Below, in pieces: positions 1 to 11,395 of a stretch of 64,000 bases of DNA. Position 1 is the stretch's first letter. Each line of letters opens with the position of its first letter. The DNA is from Hydnum rufescens UP504. Lineage: Eukaryota > Basidiomycota > Agaricomycetes > Cantharellales > Hydnaceae. The notes below the pieces were generated by a model, which saw only the letters and a program-made list of their open reading frames with translations, was not told the DNA's origin and did no database searches. The position numbers and the translations under genes were made by a program. The stretch is from positions 195,118 through 259,117 of the forward strand of contig MU128911.1 in the NCBI GenBank assembly GCA_014904985.1. The letters run 5' to 3'.

Positions 1-573
1 GGCTTCTTTCATGCATTCTTATGGCGTGGCCGCGTGAATAATGCTGAAATCTTCCTGTAACTTGGTTCAGCGCCTGGGACTCTGTTTGTAGCCATTAAGT
101 AGTACGAAGTAATAGAAGGTGTCTGGGATTTAATGCGTTGAATGAGAATATTAACGATGGGCGCCCTTGTGTGCCACGAATTCATAATATACTGTACTAT
201 GTCGACCAACTGTTCTCGCGTCACATGGACTGAACTGGAAATCTGGAGGATATGGTATCCAAATAACTAACAACCGAAAAGTAGACCTGGAAATCACTAC
301 CCTAACAACATCTTGAGAAATGGGACTGAACGGTCCAGCCGTTCTGGTGCAATCCTTCACAGAAGATGAAAAGTGTAAATATTCATGTTTACAGATATTT
401 TGGATGGAGAAAAAGGCGACCCTAGAAGAACAACGAGACGCGGCGACACAACAAACCACATATTGCTGCAATGTGTGGTTGAAGAGAAATCCTTTGGTAC
501 CGGATCCAAATTCCAAGTCACAGGCACAGATTCGGAAAGCGACTGTAATACGCGGGGAAAACCGATACAGCTT
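1..573. other. Left edge, no supported gene
   Basis: I see no reading frame here that resembles a known family. Short open frames exist on the minus strand (9-224 and 151-597) but show no recognisable motif and no consistent splice pattern. The last part probably carries the promoter and 5' leader of the N-myristoyltransferase gene that starts at 574. A gene entering from the left on the minus strand cannot be excluded. Confidence 0.4.
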
Positions 574-2749
574 ATGGCCAACATAGACGACCTCCATGAT
601 GAGAATTCTGGTACAGATGATGGAGGCCCTTCCGCTGAATTTCCTAGTCCAGACGCCTCATCATCCACCAATTCTGACATGAAAAGGAAAAAGAGGAAGA
701 AGAAGTCGAAGGCATCAAAGGCCCTCAGCGCCGTTGTCGACAAATTATCTGGGCAGTCTGGCAGCGGAGATGTACCACAAGAACTGGTCCATCATGTTTA
801 CGACCACGTCAAACAGGAAAATCCGGAGGACACTAAGGATCTCGATGAAGAAAACGTTCGTCGAGCCTTGGCGGCGCTGAAGGTCATGGATGTAATCGAC
901 GGCAAGAGTGGCCTCGGTGGAAAAAATAGAAAGGACATGGGCGAGCACAAGGTGATTCGTTTTATCATTGGAAATATCGGGCTCCCTTAGTTAATGGACG
1001 TGGCCCCCTAGTTCTGGCGAACACAACCTGTCCCACAGATCGGTAAGTGCTCTGAATAGATTCGTCCTGATACGACACCCTCACCCACTCTTGCATACAC
1101 AGGGGATAGCTTACCGGCTGATGATGGCCCAATCGAACTGTCGAGACCTCGGCATGAAATCAAGCAAGAGCCTGATCCCTTACCGAAGGAGTTCGAGTGG
1201 TCCACCATTGATATTGCAGACTCTCAGCAAGTGCGTGGAACTTGCATCCCAATGCACATGTCCTCATATGTATTATACATAGTCACGCGAGGTCTACGAA
1301 TTACTATCACAAAATTACGTCGAGGATACTGAGGCCGCATTTCGTTTCCAATACTCGGCTGAGTTCCTCCTATGGCGAGTACACTGTTGTTTTATCGCAT
1401 TGCTCGGGAAATCGGTTCTTAGTACGGAACTATAGGGCGTTGATGCCCCCCGGTTACCACAAGGAATGGCACATAGGGGTTCGTGTGCGCACGTCGAAAA
1501 AACTGGTGGCCTTCATCTCCGGCGTTCCTGTCACTTTGCATGTGAGAGACAAGTTGAGTATGAGTCGCATCCTTTGCTCCAATTGTCATGTAATTCTTTG
1601 TCTCCAGGCTTGTCCCTATGTCAGAAATCAACTACTTGTGTGTGCATAAGAAGCTACGGTCGAAACGATTGGCGCCCGTTCTTATCAAAGAAGTTACTCG
1701 ACAATGCCATCTTAAAGGGATCTTTCAGGCGATCTATACCGGTGGGGTTGTGCTGCCTACTCCTGTTTCGACTTGCAGGTTCGTCATCGATCTATCATTG
1801 GCCACCGGTTTCTCACGCTTCGTTTTTAAAAAAAAAGATACTTCCACCGCTCTCTGAATATTCCAAAGTTAGTTGACATCAAGTTCACCCCTGTTCCCCG
1901 CGACATGACCTTGGCTCGGATGATCAATGCGAACAAACTCCCCTCTTCGACCCCGATTCTCGCTGGACGTGGGCTGCGTGAGATGGTGAAACGCGATATC
2001 CCTGGTGTCAGTGACTTGTGGTCTAGATATATGCGGCGATTCAAGATGTATCCAGAATATTCGCACGAAGAACTTGACCACCATTTGCTCAGCGGAAGAG
2101 GATCAGGAGAACCTGTTAATGGACGTCGCACTGGCCAAGTAGTCTGGAGCTATGTTGTCGAGGTGAGTGAGGATGGTGCCATCACATACTTCAAAAATAT
2201 CGCTATGGACTCAATCATGACGTCAGGACCCTAAAAGTCAGAAAATCACCGACTTTTTCACGTTCTACTCTTTGCCCTCCACCATCATGCAAAGCCAGAA
2301 GCATGCACTTCTTGAGGCAGCGTATATGTTCTATTATGCCACTGATGTTGCATTTCAGGACAATGCTGAATCGCTTGGTCTGTTGCGACGACGGTTGCTC
2401 GATTTGATTGGAGATGCCTTGATCCTTGCAGATCAGGTTCGATACGTATCTTTCGTCTTTCCCAATTCAATCTCAATAACCCGTTACAGGCCAAGTTCGA
2501 CGTCTTTAACGCTCTCACTCTCATGGATAACGCGCTATTCCTGAATGATCTCAAAGTACGTATCACCGTAATCCACCTAATTCCATACTTCAATACCTTT
2601 TTGTGGTCTAGTTCGGAAAGGGCGATGGCTTTCTGAATTACTACCTCTATAATTACCGAATGTCTCCGCTAGAGGGCTATCAAGCGATTCCAAGCAGTCA
2701 GGGAGGGGGTCAGGGAATTGGTCGAGGCATCGGTGTCGTTATGCTCTAG
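574..2749 (+). CDS. NMT1: Glycylpeptide N-tetradecanoyltransferase (N-myristoyltransferase)
   Basis: The enzyme transfers myristate from myristoyl-CoA to the N-terminal glycine of proteins such as ARF GTPases, in the cytosol and at ribosomes. The first exon encodes an acidic, then Lys-rich N-terminus ([10 protein letters not shown]), as in other NMTs. Splicing at 951/1012 then gives the hallmark [10 protein letters not shown]. Later exons give [23 protein letters not shown], the acetyl-transferase-like segment [20 protein letters not shown], and [11 protein letters not shown]. The last exon gives [17 protein letters not shown] and the C-terminal carboxylate motif GIGVVML, which supplies the catalytic base. 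About eight short GT-AG introns interrupt the gene. I chose the ATG at 574 ([11 protein letters not shown]) because the 63 codons between it and the in-frame ATG at 385 are unlike the family. Identification is firm; individual intron borders are less so. Confidence 0.93.
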
Positions 2750-2873
2750 GAGCCAAATACCGCTGTACTTTTTTGCTATAACGGCACGGAAGTTGATTTA
2801 GGAACAAAAGCACGATCATTCGAGGAAACATGCAGGCTTCGGTCGTGTACAGCAAGGGTATTCTAGTGAATTT

Positions 2874-4307
2874 CTATTTACCCCCAGATGCAGGTGTGGT
2901 GAATCGACGAAGCCCAGAGTGATGTATGATAGGTCGCTCAGTGGCAGGACGTTGAGATGTAATACGAGCAGCAGCAGCGGCAGTGTGTTGTTGAATCCTG
3001 GCGCCAGATCTCGATTGCGAAAAATTGCCATCTCGCGAGTGAGAATGATCGTCTTCGGGGTGATATTGGTTAGGCTCTGAAAAATTCTTCTGGTGGTGTA
3101 TTGGGGGGAAATAAACGGACTGCCCGGACTGGTTACTTCTGTGTTCGGGCATAAGGTGAGGATGACCGGTATCTGCGGGGCCTAACGGACCGAACATTAG
3201 TAGGGTAAGAACGTCATGCGAGATTAAAAGATCAACTTACCAGACCTTCTAGAGCTAGAGAAAACTGGAGTGTCGAGGTGCTTTTGGGCTGGTTCTTCAA
3301 GTCTTGCATGTGGGTTCAGACGAGCAAGATGGGATTGTTCGTAGGGGATGGGAGGTGGAGGCATGTCCTTGGGGGCGAGCGATGAAGCAGGCCGATGTTG
3401 AGATCTCCACTGGGCATCGTAGGAATGCGAGATTGGAGTATGGGCGTATTGTCTAAAATATTATAAGATCTATGAGACAGAGAGGAACGCCTATGTGCCT
3501 TGTTACCTGAGATTGTCCCTTGCCGACACTTGAGGAGATTGAGAGGCATGATTCCCGTATTGGAGACGGCTCATATTCTCCAAAACAGTAGAGGTGGGTC
3601 GCCCAGCAGGAAGAGTCAATCTGAGAGACCGAGCTGGCGTTGAAGCCGAGCAGCCAGAAGGAGTAGAGGCGATTGTTAGGCTATACATCGCAGCTAAATC
3701 AAGCTTCCATATGGAGGGAATAAGGGACCACGACAGACTCAGACATCTCCGTGAATCTTCGCTTGCTGTTGGAGGCGTACACCCCGTCATAGTGAATATC
3801 ACCGGGCTCAGAGCCCAAGGTTTGATTGGAATGGTCATTTGTATTCCCTAATGTACCCCGCAATCGCTCGTTTTCGTTCCGTAAAGCATGGACCTCTCTT
3901 GAAACCGATGGGACAGATACGGCTGATATAGTGTGGCTTGACGTACTTTCGGAGAGCGCGTGCGGATTCTAGCGTGGCTCTTACTTTAGTCCTGAACTGA
4001 CTATGCTGATGTGACTGGTGTCTATAGTGTCGAACAAGAGATGTCAAAGTGTCTATTTGAAACTGTGACGGAGATCCAACGCGTCAGATAGAGGAAATTA
4101 TGACACGCTAGAGGAAGCAGAGGACGCGAGAGGCCGTGATAGCAAATTCTAGGCTCTGTGGGATGGGTTGAAGCCATTTCGATATCGGGTCAGATGGCTG
4201 AATGAACCAAGTCAGGACACATCCGATTTCAAGGAGACAAAGACTGGCATTGCTCTGCAGCAATGAAAGCTGGACGCCCCGCGTTCTACAGCATGGACAG
4301 CTCCCAT
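2874..4307 (-). CDS. Hypothetical coiled-coil protein with Pro/His/Ser-rich tail
   Basis: I do not recognise this gene. Exons joined on the minus strand give an N-terminal region, a basic stretch (LVRHYRHQSHQHSQFRTKVR) and a heptad-like coiled coil (ARALRKEVHALRNENERLRG). A long low-complexity tail follows, rich in Ser, Pro, His and Gln, ending FTTPASGGK. The basic-then-leucine arrangement loosely resembles a bZIP but lacks a clear bZIP basic signature. Keeping the frame between the coiled coil and the tail requires an unusual GC-AG intron (3694-3766); otherwise a stop follows HMEA. Coding is supported by the clean phase across at least four further introns, for example RRSG joined to PADTGHPH. 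The start at 4307 is tentative. It lies convergent to NMT1, 125 bp from that stop codon, and divergent from the LEA_2 gene. Confidence 0.55.
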
Positions 4308-4539
4308 CCGTGTCTATGAACCTGGCCATAAACTAAGGTCTATGACGACGTTGAACGGGAGAAGACTGACTAAGATGATCGTTGCACAGTACATGGCCAC
4401 AACCTGTGACCCAAAACTTGGTGTTGGGGTTCCATTCGGCGAAACATAGCATGCAGTGGACAAACTCCCAAAGATTACAAGAGGCCATGCCAAATTAGAG
4501 GTGCGGCTCGCCGGCAGTTTCCAGTATTCCTTCACCCCT

Positions 4540-5872
4540 ATGGCCACCGCACAAGACCATTTCGCCCACAACCCAGCAGGGTACCAGGGTGCCTATGAAA
4601 ATAACCAATGGTATGGACAAGGCTATACCGGTTATAGAGACGACGCTTTTGCACCCCCCGAGCCCAAGGCGGGAGATGCTACTGCGGAAAATGCACCATA
4701 CTCTCCTCCCCTTGCACCCTTTCCTGTGGAGAAGTACGTGCTATCTTGAAGACCGTACCCTAACTCTGACCATCCCTACGGCTAGATCCTCCTCTGCTTT
4801 AAAAAATTGGCGTCACGACGAGCATGGGAACGTGTGGACGAAGGTGGGTGGTGCCGGACTTCCTGTAGAATAATAACTCACATGCTTGGGCAGGGTTCTC
4901 GAGGAAGATGCTTTGGTCGCTGGTTTTTTTTTGTGCTCCTTACCCTAATCCTCTTGTTCTTCTCGGTTGTCCCGACACTTGGTTTGGTAATGAGCGTCCT
5001 GAGCTCCTCCCCCGTGCAACTAATGCCTTCCCCTCCCCTCTGCATAGTGGATTCGTCCTCCGAATGTAATATTTGAGGGGGTGGTGTTTCCTTCGAATGG
5101 CTCAGTACGTGTCGTTTCACCGAACGCGCAGCATACCCTAAACTTATTGACCTTCCTTATAGGTTTCCATCCAAAGCGGCGGGTTTACAATCAATTTAAG
5201 CTTGAATGTCTCGTCTGTATACCGCAATATTCCTCTTTGATAAAGTTGTCTGATAGTAGTGCATAGGGTCAACAATCCCAATTATTTCTCTCTCACATTC
5301 CAGCGGATTACTGCTGTGGCCACGTACCCTATAGGGAACAGCTCTTCTCTGGGGGGTGGAACTCTGTCTAACGTCAAGTTCGCCTCTCATTCAAATACGA
5401 GCATCGCGTTCCCCTTCGTTTTGAACTACCAGGTATAATTCTTCATTTTTGAGGTTGAACTGGCACGTCCTCATCATCTTTGATGCCACGATTAGACCAG
5501 TTCAGATCCCTCCTTGGTGATAGCAAATGATATTGCGAGGAAATGTGGCGTGATTGGTGGCACGACTAGTGATATAACAGTGAACTACGCATTAACTGTG
5601 AGTCTCCCGAATTACTCGAGTCCCCGTGCCTCGTGAACCTGATTGTTCGCGTGTGACTCGTGGTGTCTGGGGCGATTTCCCGTAATGCAGCTCAAGATCG
5701 CAATACTCGCCACGATTAACCCGACATATCATAGCAGTGCTAGCTTTCCCTGTCCATTAACAGCTTCCCAAATTCAGGTGCGCTTACTCCTTGAGGTGCA
5801 TATCCTTAAACTTTAAACTTATCTAACGTGAATCAGGGTCTGCTTGGGGGTGTTTCGACTACAACTGGTTAG
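4540..5872 (+). CDS. LEA_2-domain single-pass membrane protein
   Basis: The N-terminus (MATAQDHFAHNPAGYQG) is Tyr/Gly/Pro-rich and cytosolic in character. A conserved KNWRHDEHGNVWTKG segment follows, then a Cys/Arg motif (GSRGRCFGRW), then one transmembrane helix (FFFVLLTLILLFFSVVPTLG). The rest is a beta-rich LEA_2-like domain: SIQSGGFTINLSLNVS, VNNPNYFSLTFQRITAVATY, GGTLSNVKFASHSNTS and FPFVLNY. Several short introns are needed and all keep phase; the stop codon is at 5870. Fungal proteins of this architecture are usually annotated only as LEA_2 or NHL-like membrane proteins. Their function is unsettled; association with the vacuole or plasma membrane is suggested for relatives. The family call rests on domain pattern and topology, so the molecular role is not assigned. 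Confidence 0.75.
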
Positions 5873-5984
5873 GCACCGTCGGTGGGGCTTTGATTTATGT
5901 GTCGCACCAGGGGACTAGATTGTATCACTTGGACATTTCTGAGCATCCATAGCCGTGTATTATTTGGACCCCCGCGAGCTCTAA

Positions 5985-6400
5985 CTGAACATTGATCCGC
6001 AAGACGGCATTTGCCCATCTGAAATCCGGGTTGATGCCATACCAGAAAGCCGTGAATTCTGGATCTCGACCTCGCAAAATCCGTGAATACTCTATAAAAA
6101 TCCAAAAAAAAAAAAGAAAACAGCATTTTTGCTGCAATGTGTTTCTGGCGCCTCCCACGAGCTCCCCCTCCACTACGCAGATTTCAATCCACACCCCCGC
6201 AATGATGGGAATAATAATCGTCACTAGGAAGCCCACACCAGCATTCCCAGCCACTTAAGCCTGGCATGCCCAATACCAGAAAGTGGATCCACTGCTGAAA
6301 TCAGGGAACAGAAGAACTGCCGCATTTTTGGCCCAAAATCCGTAAACCGGACCTAGGCGTATGCGCCAAAATTCCGTCCGAAAATCCGTGAACCATGCCT
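5985..6400. repeat. Degenerate dispersed repeat patch
   Basis: This intergenic stretch before the Ran gene holds several related short motifs. CGGCATTTGCCC is followed by blocks of the type AAAATCCGTGAA (near 6077 and 6382, with a variant near 6342). A similar pair of motifs, GGCGGCATTTGCCC followed about 45 bp later by TCGGTGGAATTTTGGAT, recurs at 43573-43640. There are no target-site duplications or terminal inverted repeats that I can define, so this is probably a decayed non-autonomous element or low-copy repeat family. No coding sequence is supported between 5873 and 6546. Confidence 0.4.
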
Positions 6401-6546
6401 CGAAGAGCTAATAGAGCCCGCTGGGAATCCTATATTATTCTGAAGTCACTGCAGTGTACCGATATAGTAGTCGCGCTTGGAAAGAAAAAAAAACAAGTCA
6501 TCGGTTGTTTCCGTGTGATCTTTCCACCAACCAAAACCTTGTAAAC

Positions 6547-7659
6547 ATGTCTACAGCAACTCCCGCTCCTATCCCCACCTTCAAGCTTGTTCTCGGTGCG
6601 TAAATATTGTGTGTGCGTTTTTGATGTCCCCGTTTCTAACTCAGTGGTGCGGCTTTGGACTCTCCTTGAACAACCAACATTCCTATCGCTCCTTTGTTTG
6701 CCTTTGTATCGTGATTTATGGCGCGATCTGCCTATGCAGTTGGCGATGGTGGCACTGGAAAGACGACCTTCGTGAAAGTGAGAGGGACCGTGGTCGACAT
6801 CGATGATCTATGGCTGATCTGTATATCGGACCTAATCTAGCGCCACTTGACTGGCGAATTCGAGAAGAAATACATCGGTGGGTTATGGACAGGCCCTTTT
6901 GCGCGATCGTGACCGCGCACATGGATTGACGGCCCTCCAATCAGCTACTCTTGGTGTTGAAGTGCATCCTTTGTCATTCTTCACTAATTTCGGCACGATC
7001 TGTTTCAACGTGTGGGACACCGCTGGGCAAGAGAAGTTTGGTGGTCTTCGCGATGGCTACTATATCCAGGGGCAATGTGGCATCATCATGTTCGATGTAA
7101 CCTCCCGCATCACCTACAAAAACGTGCCTAACTGGCACCGTGATCTCGAGCGGGTGTGCGAGAATATTCCAATCGTCCTTTGCGGTAACAAAGTGGATGT
7201 TAAAGTTAGCGATCCTAATGATTCGGATTCTGTGACAGACCACTGATTCCGTCGGTTGCGATTGAGCAGGAGAGAAAAGTCAAGACAGGCGCCATCACGT
7301 TCCATCGAAAGAAAAACTTGCAGTACTTCGAGATTTCCGCGAAATCCAACTACAACTTCGAGAAGCCGTTCCTATGGCTCGCGAGGAAGCTTGTCGGGTA
7401 CGTCACGCGATCTCCATTTGCTTGACCGCTTTTGCCTAATATTTTTTTAGGAATCCGGCATTGGACTTCGTGGCTGCACCTGCATTGGCGCCACCCGAGG
7501 TCGTTATCGATGCTGCGTTGATGGAACAGTATCAAGCCGACCTACAGGCGGTATGACCCTTCTTCCTCCGCGCTATCGAGCAGTTCTGACTCGGCCGCAC
7601 TGTTCTCCCCCTTCTAGGCAGCCGCCGCGCCCCTTCCCGAGGAGGACGAGGACTTGTAA
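6547..7659 (+). CDS. GSP1: Ran GTPase (nuclear transport GTP-binding protein)
   Basis: Ran drives nuclear import and export by cycling between GTP and GDP across the nuclear pore, and also acts in spindle and nuclear envelope assembly. The spliced protein begins [16 protein letters not shown]. It contains the P-loop [12 protein letters not shown], the switch region [32 protein letters not shown], the G4 motif GNKVDVKERKV and the G5 motif [14 protein letters not shown]. It ends with the acidic DEDEL-type tail (PLPEEDEDL) that is diagnostic of Ran against other Ras-superfamily members. Introns interrupt the P-loop region, the G4 region (7205-7269) and the C-terminus. Expected length is about 215 residues. 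This is one of the safest calls in the window. Confidence 0.95.
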
Positions 7660-7998
7660 ACGTTTCCTTCTCCAATCTCACTTTGCAACAGCCTTGTACA
7701 CGTTCCTACTTGCGTTTGTTTGCCATACAACCTCGGCGCAACGATCCATTAGTTACCACGATATCATTGCCATTATCTCATCGGCCGCCCACTACCTTTC
7801 TATCCGGTCCCGTTTTTACATACATAAGTACGCAGTGTCGGAGACATTCTCAGGCATATTGAAAGCACTTGATCAATTCCACGCGAAAGAGATCTTGAGA
7901 TGACCCCGCGAAAGGCGCCATGGATTATACACATAATGCACGAAGTGCCTGTGACGCTCCTTGGGAAAGTGTGTTGGTGTGAAAGTACAAGTGACGGG

Positions 7999-10900
7999 CT
8001 AGTGACTGATATATTGGAAGACAAATGACACTTCTGCTCCACCAACTTCGGCCCGCAACAAATCGTCATGATTGTTCTTGAGCTCAGCATTCGCGAAGTG
8101 ATTCCATCTACGAAGGATTTAAGTGACAACTTCCAAGGCACGAGATTCCAAGTCACATACGTGCTCGCGTCACCATAAAGGAGTGCCTGAGACTTAAGAA
8201 TTTGCTTCCCATGTTTACACCTTTTGCACTTGAAAGTGTCATGGGTCTCACAAGGCGTGCCCCCATTGAAGAGGAACAGCTTTCTCAACTCGTTCCCACT
8301 GAAATGCAGCTCGGTATTCTCCAATTGGTCGACGACACTTGCACTAAGTGCCTGTTTCGAAGCCTGTCTCTGGAAAATCTTCTCTTCGATAGTCCCGGTG
8401 GATATGAAGCGGTAGACAAAGCCTATAGAAGAATATGTTGGTAATAGTCCTGGGAGTAATTATGAGGGGGTTCTTGCATTCTTTCTTCTGGCCATCACGC
8501 CAGATTCGTGCTAGCGCCTGCTGGTCAGACGCAGGATTCCAGTCTAGGATAATCAATGCTAATGAGCACTGCATAACTGCGGAGGTGCGACTTCACGCAC
8601 CAGGATCAAAAAGGATCAGTCGATTGGCACCGATGAGATTAATTCCGCAACCGCCAGCCTTGCTGCTCAATAAAAACACAAATTCCGGAGCTTCGGGATC
8701 GTTGAACTGGTCTACAATTTTTCCCCGTTTGGAGGTCGCCATGGTTCCATCTAGGCGGAAGAAACCATATCTGAAAGAACTCCAGTTCAAAGGCACGACA
8801 AAAGTGAGGACGACACATTGGCACTCACCTCTTGTTCCGACATAGCTTTTCAAAGAGGTCTAGCGTTTGAGTAAAATTGCTGATGAGAACCACTTTATCC
8901 TTGGTTTCGGTTTTGATACGATGTAAAAATCTAGAAAAATGATATCAGTCGGGCAGCAATCAAGATCAGATAACATACCTTTCTAGAACGGCAAACTTGC
9001 CGCTATATTCTGGATGTACATCGTTGGCACTTCCCCCGCCGTAACCATTGACAGCTCGAGATCGACTAGCAGTTCTGCTTTGTCCAGCCACGCTCTTGTC
9101 TCCCGTCGCCCCTACAAAACCCCCCGGCAACAAGCCCTCAGAACCGTGCAAAGCTTCTGGCAGATTGAGTAGCTGAGGAGTGTTGCAGAGTTTGCGCAGC
9201 ATATCTATGGCCTTCAGTGGCTGGCTCCCTGTGCCGCGAAGAAGAGTCTGGATCTCGTCTGAGCTCGTAAACAGCTGGTAAAGCGATACTTGCAACGCGG
9301 ACGGGGTGCAGAACACCACATGTTCATACTTGATTGGTACTGAGAAGTGCACGACGTTAGTGTTGGCCTTGCTAATGGCGTTGTGAAAGAATGCTCACGG
9401 TATTTCGAGAGCAAATCGTTGGTGCGACGGATGATAAATTTGGTGACCAAATCAGTGAGTTCCTTGAGTCGTTTGGCACTCTCAGCCTTGACTGCGTCAG
9501 AGGCATCAGCGTCTCGGCCCTTAATGATGGCATTTTCGAAATTCTTCCGAAAATCATTCTTAGTGCCAAGGAAATTGGGATTTGCGAAATTGAGCAAGGA
9601 GAAGTATTCCGAGAGATCATTCTTTCGAGATTCTTGAGTCAACATATCTAACTGAATGTAAGTTCTTAACTTACCTGGATGGGAGTCCCAGATATAATAA
9701 CCCTTCTCTGGACTTTGAGACTATCCAGGGCTCGAAACGTTTGGTTTTCTACATTTCCGTTTCGATACTCAATAACAACGATGGATGGCAGGGATGAACT
9801 TGCCAGAATTCTTTAGTCGGTGACCTTCGTCACAAAGTAACAAACCAATTTGACAATTTTGGAGTTCTGGCCCCAGAGATCGCAGGGTCTCGTAGGACAC
9901 GATCATCACTACAGCTATGATCAGTGGCTAGCTAGAAGGCTGGATGGGACTGGAAGGACCTGGTTGTGTCACATTGCGGCCTGAGGCCGCTACCCACCTT
10001 CGTACGTTGAGAATCATCTGCTCCTTGGTTCCCTTCCCATCGATGGGAAGACAGCCAAGAGTATCTTTCCCGAGCCATTTCTCTGTGCAATTGTCCAAAA
10101 AGTCACAAAAAGCAGGCAGGGAATCAAGGAGGGGGAACGTACCAAATTCATTTGCCCAATTTCTGACCAGACTTGCAGGGCATGCAATGACGCACTTCTC
10201 AATACTTGGTTTTCCAGGTCTAGGTGATTGTTTGAGAAGTGTCCAAAGCAAGGTGATGCATTGCATGGTCTTTCCGAGACCCATTTCGTCCGCCATGATA
10301 CACCTGTAGTTCTCCGATTTAGACGAGCATAAGGGAAGCGGTCGCGAAAAGACCTTGCCCATATTGATTTTCGACGAGACCGCCAGTTGTACACTTGTAG
10401 AGAAACTTGAAGGATATTAGGGGCTTGAGCAAGGACACAAATGGATATCGTACCTTGACCCCTTCGACCTGATGTGGCCGAAGTTTGGTGCCTAGAATGG
10501 GATCGATAACCACAGGAATTTTGCGGATCACGGCCGCTCCCTTTGTCAGTTCCTCTTTACCCAGCAACTCTCGGAGGCTCTTGTGAGGATTCGGGAGATT
10601 CTGTGAGCCATTCCTCGCCTCGGCTGCCTTCTTTTCCTTCGCTTTTTCTTCGAGTTTGAGGCGCTCCTTGCGCTCTTCATCCGTTTCTCTGTCGTCGATC
10701 GTCGGGTCGTACAACACGATCGCGTGGTCAGCCATTGGGTCGTGAAGTGGACGAGGTATGATCTTCGCGACAGGACGGATCCCCAATGATGCACCGGTCA
10801 TTACAGTGGGTATGATTTCTCCGGATTTGTTGCGCATGGTGGGAATGGTGAATTTGGACGTAACGCTTTGGAGAAAGTCCTTGGGCTTGAAGCCCGGGTA

Positions 10901-11146
10901 TCGTTTTCGAGAATCATTGATTGTGTCCTTGAGCGTATTTGCGTCGGATGTCTTTCGCTTCTTGCGTGATTCTGAGTCGCTGTCGCTATCGTCACCTCCC
11001 TGATCCTTGTAGGAGACGCGTTTTCGCTTGCGTTGTGGTTGGACACGCTCGACAGGTGCTTTCAGGGCAGGCACCTTGAAGGGCTTGAACAAGACCGCGG
11101 AAGACTCTGCGGAGGGCTGTTTCTGGCCATCCTTGAGGTAGTACAT
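7999..11146 (-). CDS. RAD54: RAD54 DNA translocase (homologous recombination)
   Basis: This Swi2/Snf2-family ATPase works with RAD51 in strand invasion and chromatin remodelling during double-strand-break repair in the nucleus. The N-terminal half has a basic nuclear-localisation-type stretch ([11 protein letters not shown]) and the Rad54 N-terminal segment [19 protein letters not shown]. Helicase motifs follow in order: [14 protein letters not shown] (Walker A), CPASLVRNW, a DEGH box with HRLKNS (about 9800-9835), [55 protein letters not shown], and [19 protein letters not shown] (motif VI). The C-terminus has the paired Cys region CKRCKHG and ends [12 protein letters not shown]. The ATG at 11146 ([11 protein letters not shown]) is the first good start; a longer N-terminus from an upstream exon is possible. 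The gene is divergent from the MFS gene to its right. Confidence 0.93.
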
Positions 11147-11395
11147 CCACGAAACAAAAGCCTGTTGACTTGTTGACGAACGCGTCAACAGTTGCTCGTG
11201 AACGTGACCCGGAGGTTGCCTAGGGCCTCAGCCGAAATTGATCACGAGTTTCAGGCACTCAAAGCCCCAGCAAATTTTGGCTTTATGACGCGACGTGCGA
11301 GCTTACGCCGAATCGGATGCCGTAGTTTTCGCTTATATAGCTTACCTGGCAAGAGATAATCTCTGGTTTCTCCTGGAACATTATTTTCCTTCCGA

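Noticed and set aside
385..573. Upstream in-frame ATG for NMT1
   Set aside because: The 63 extra residues are unlike any NMT N-terminus; the ATG at 574 fits the family better.
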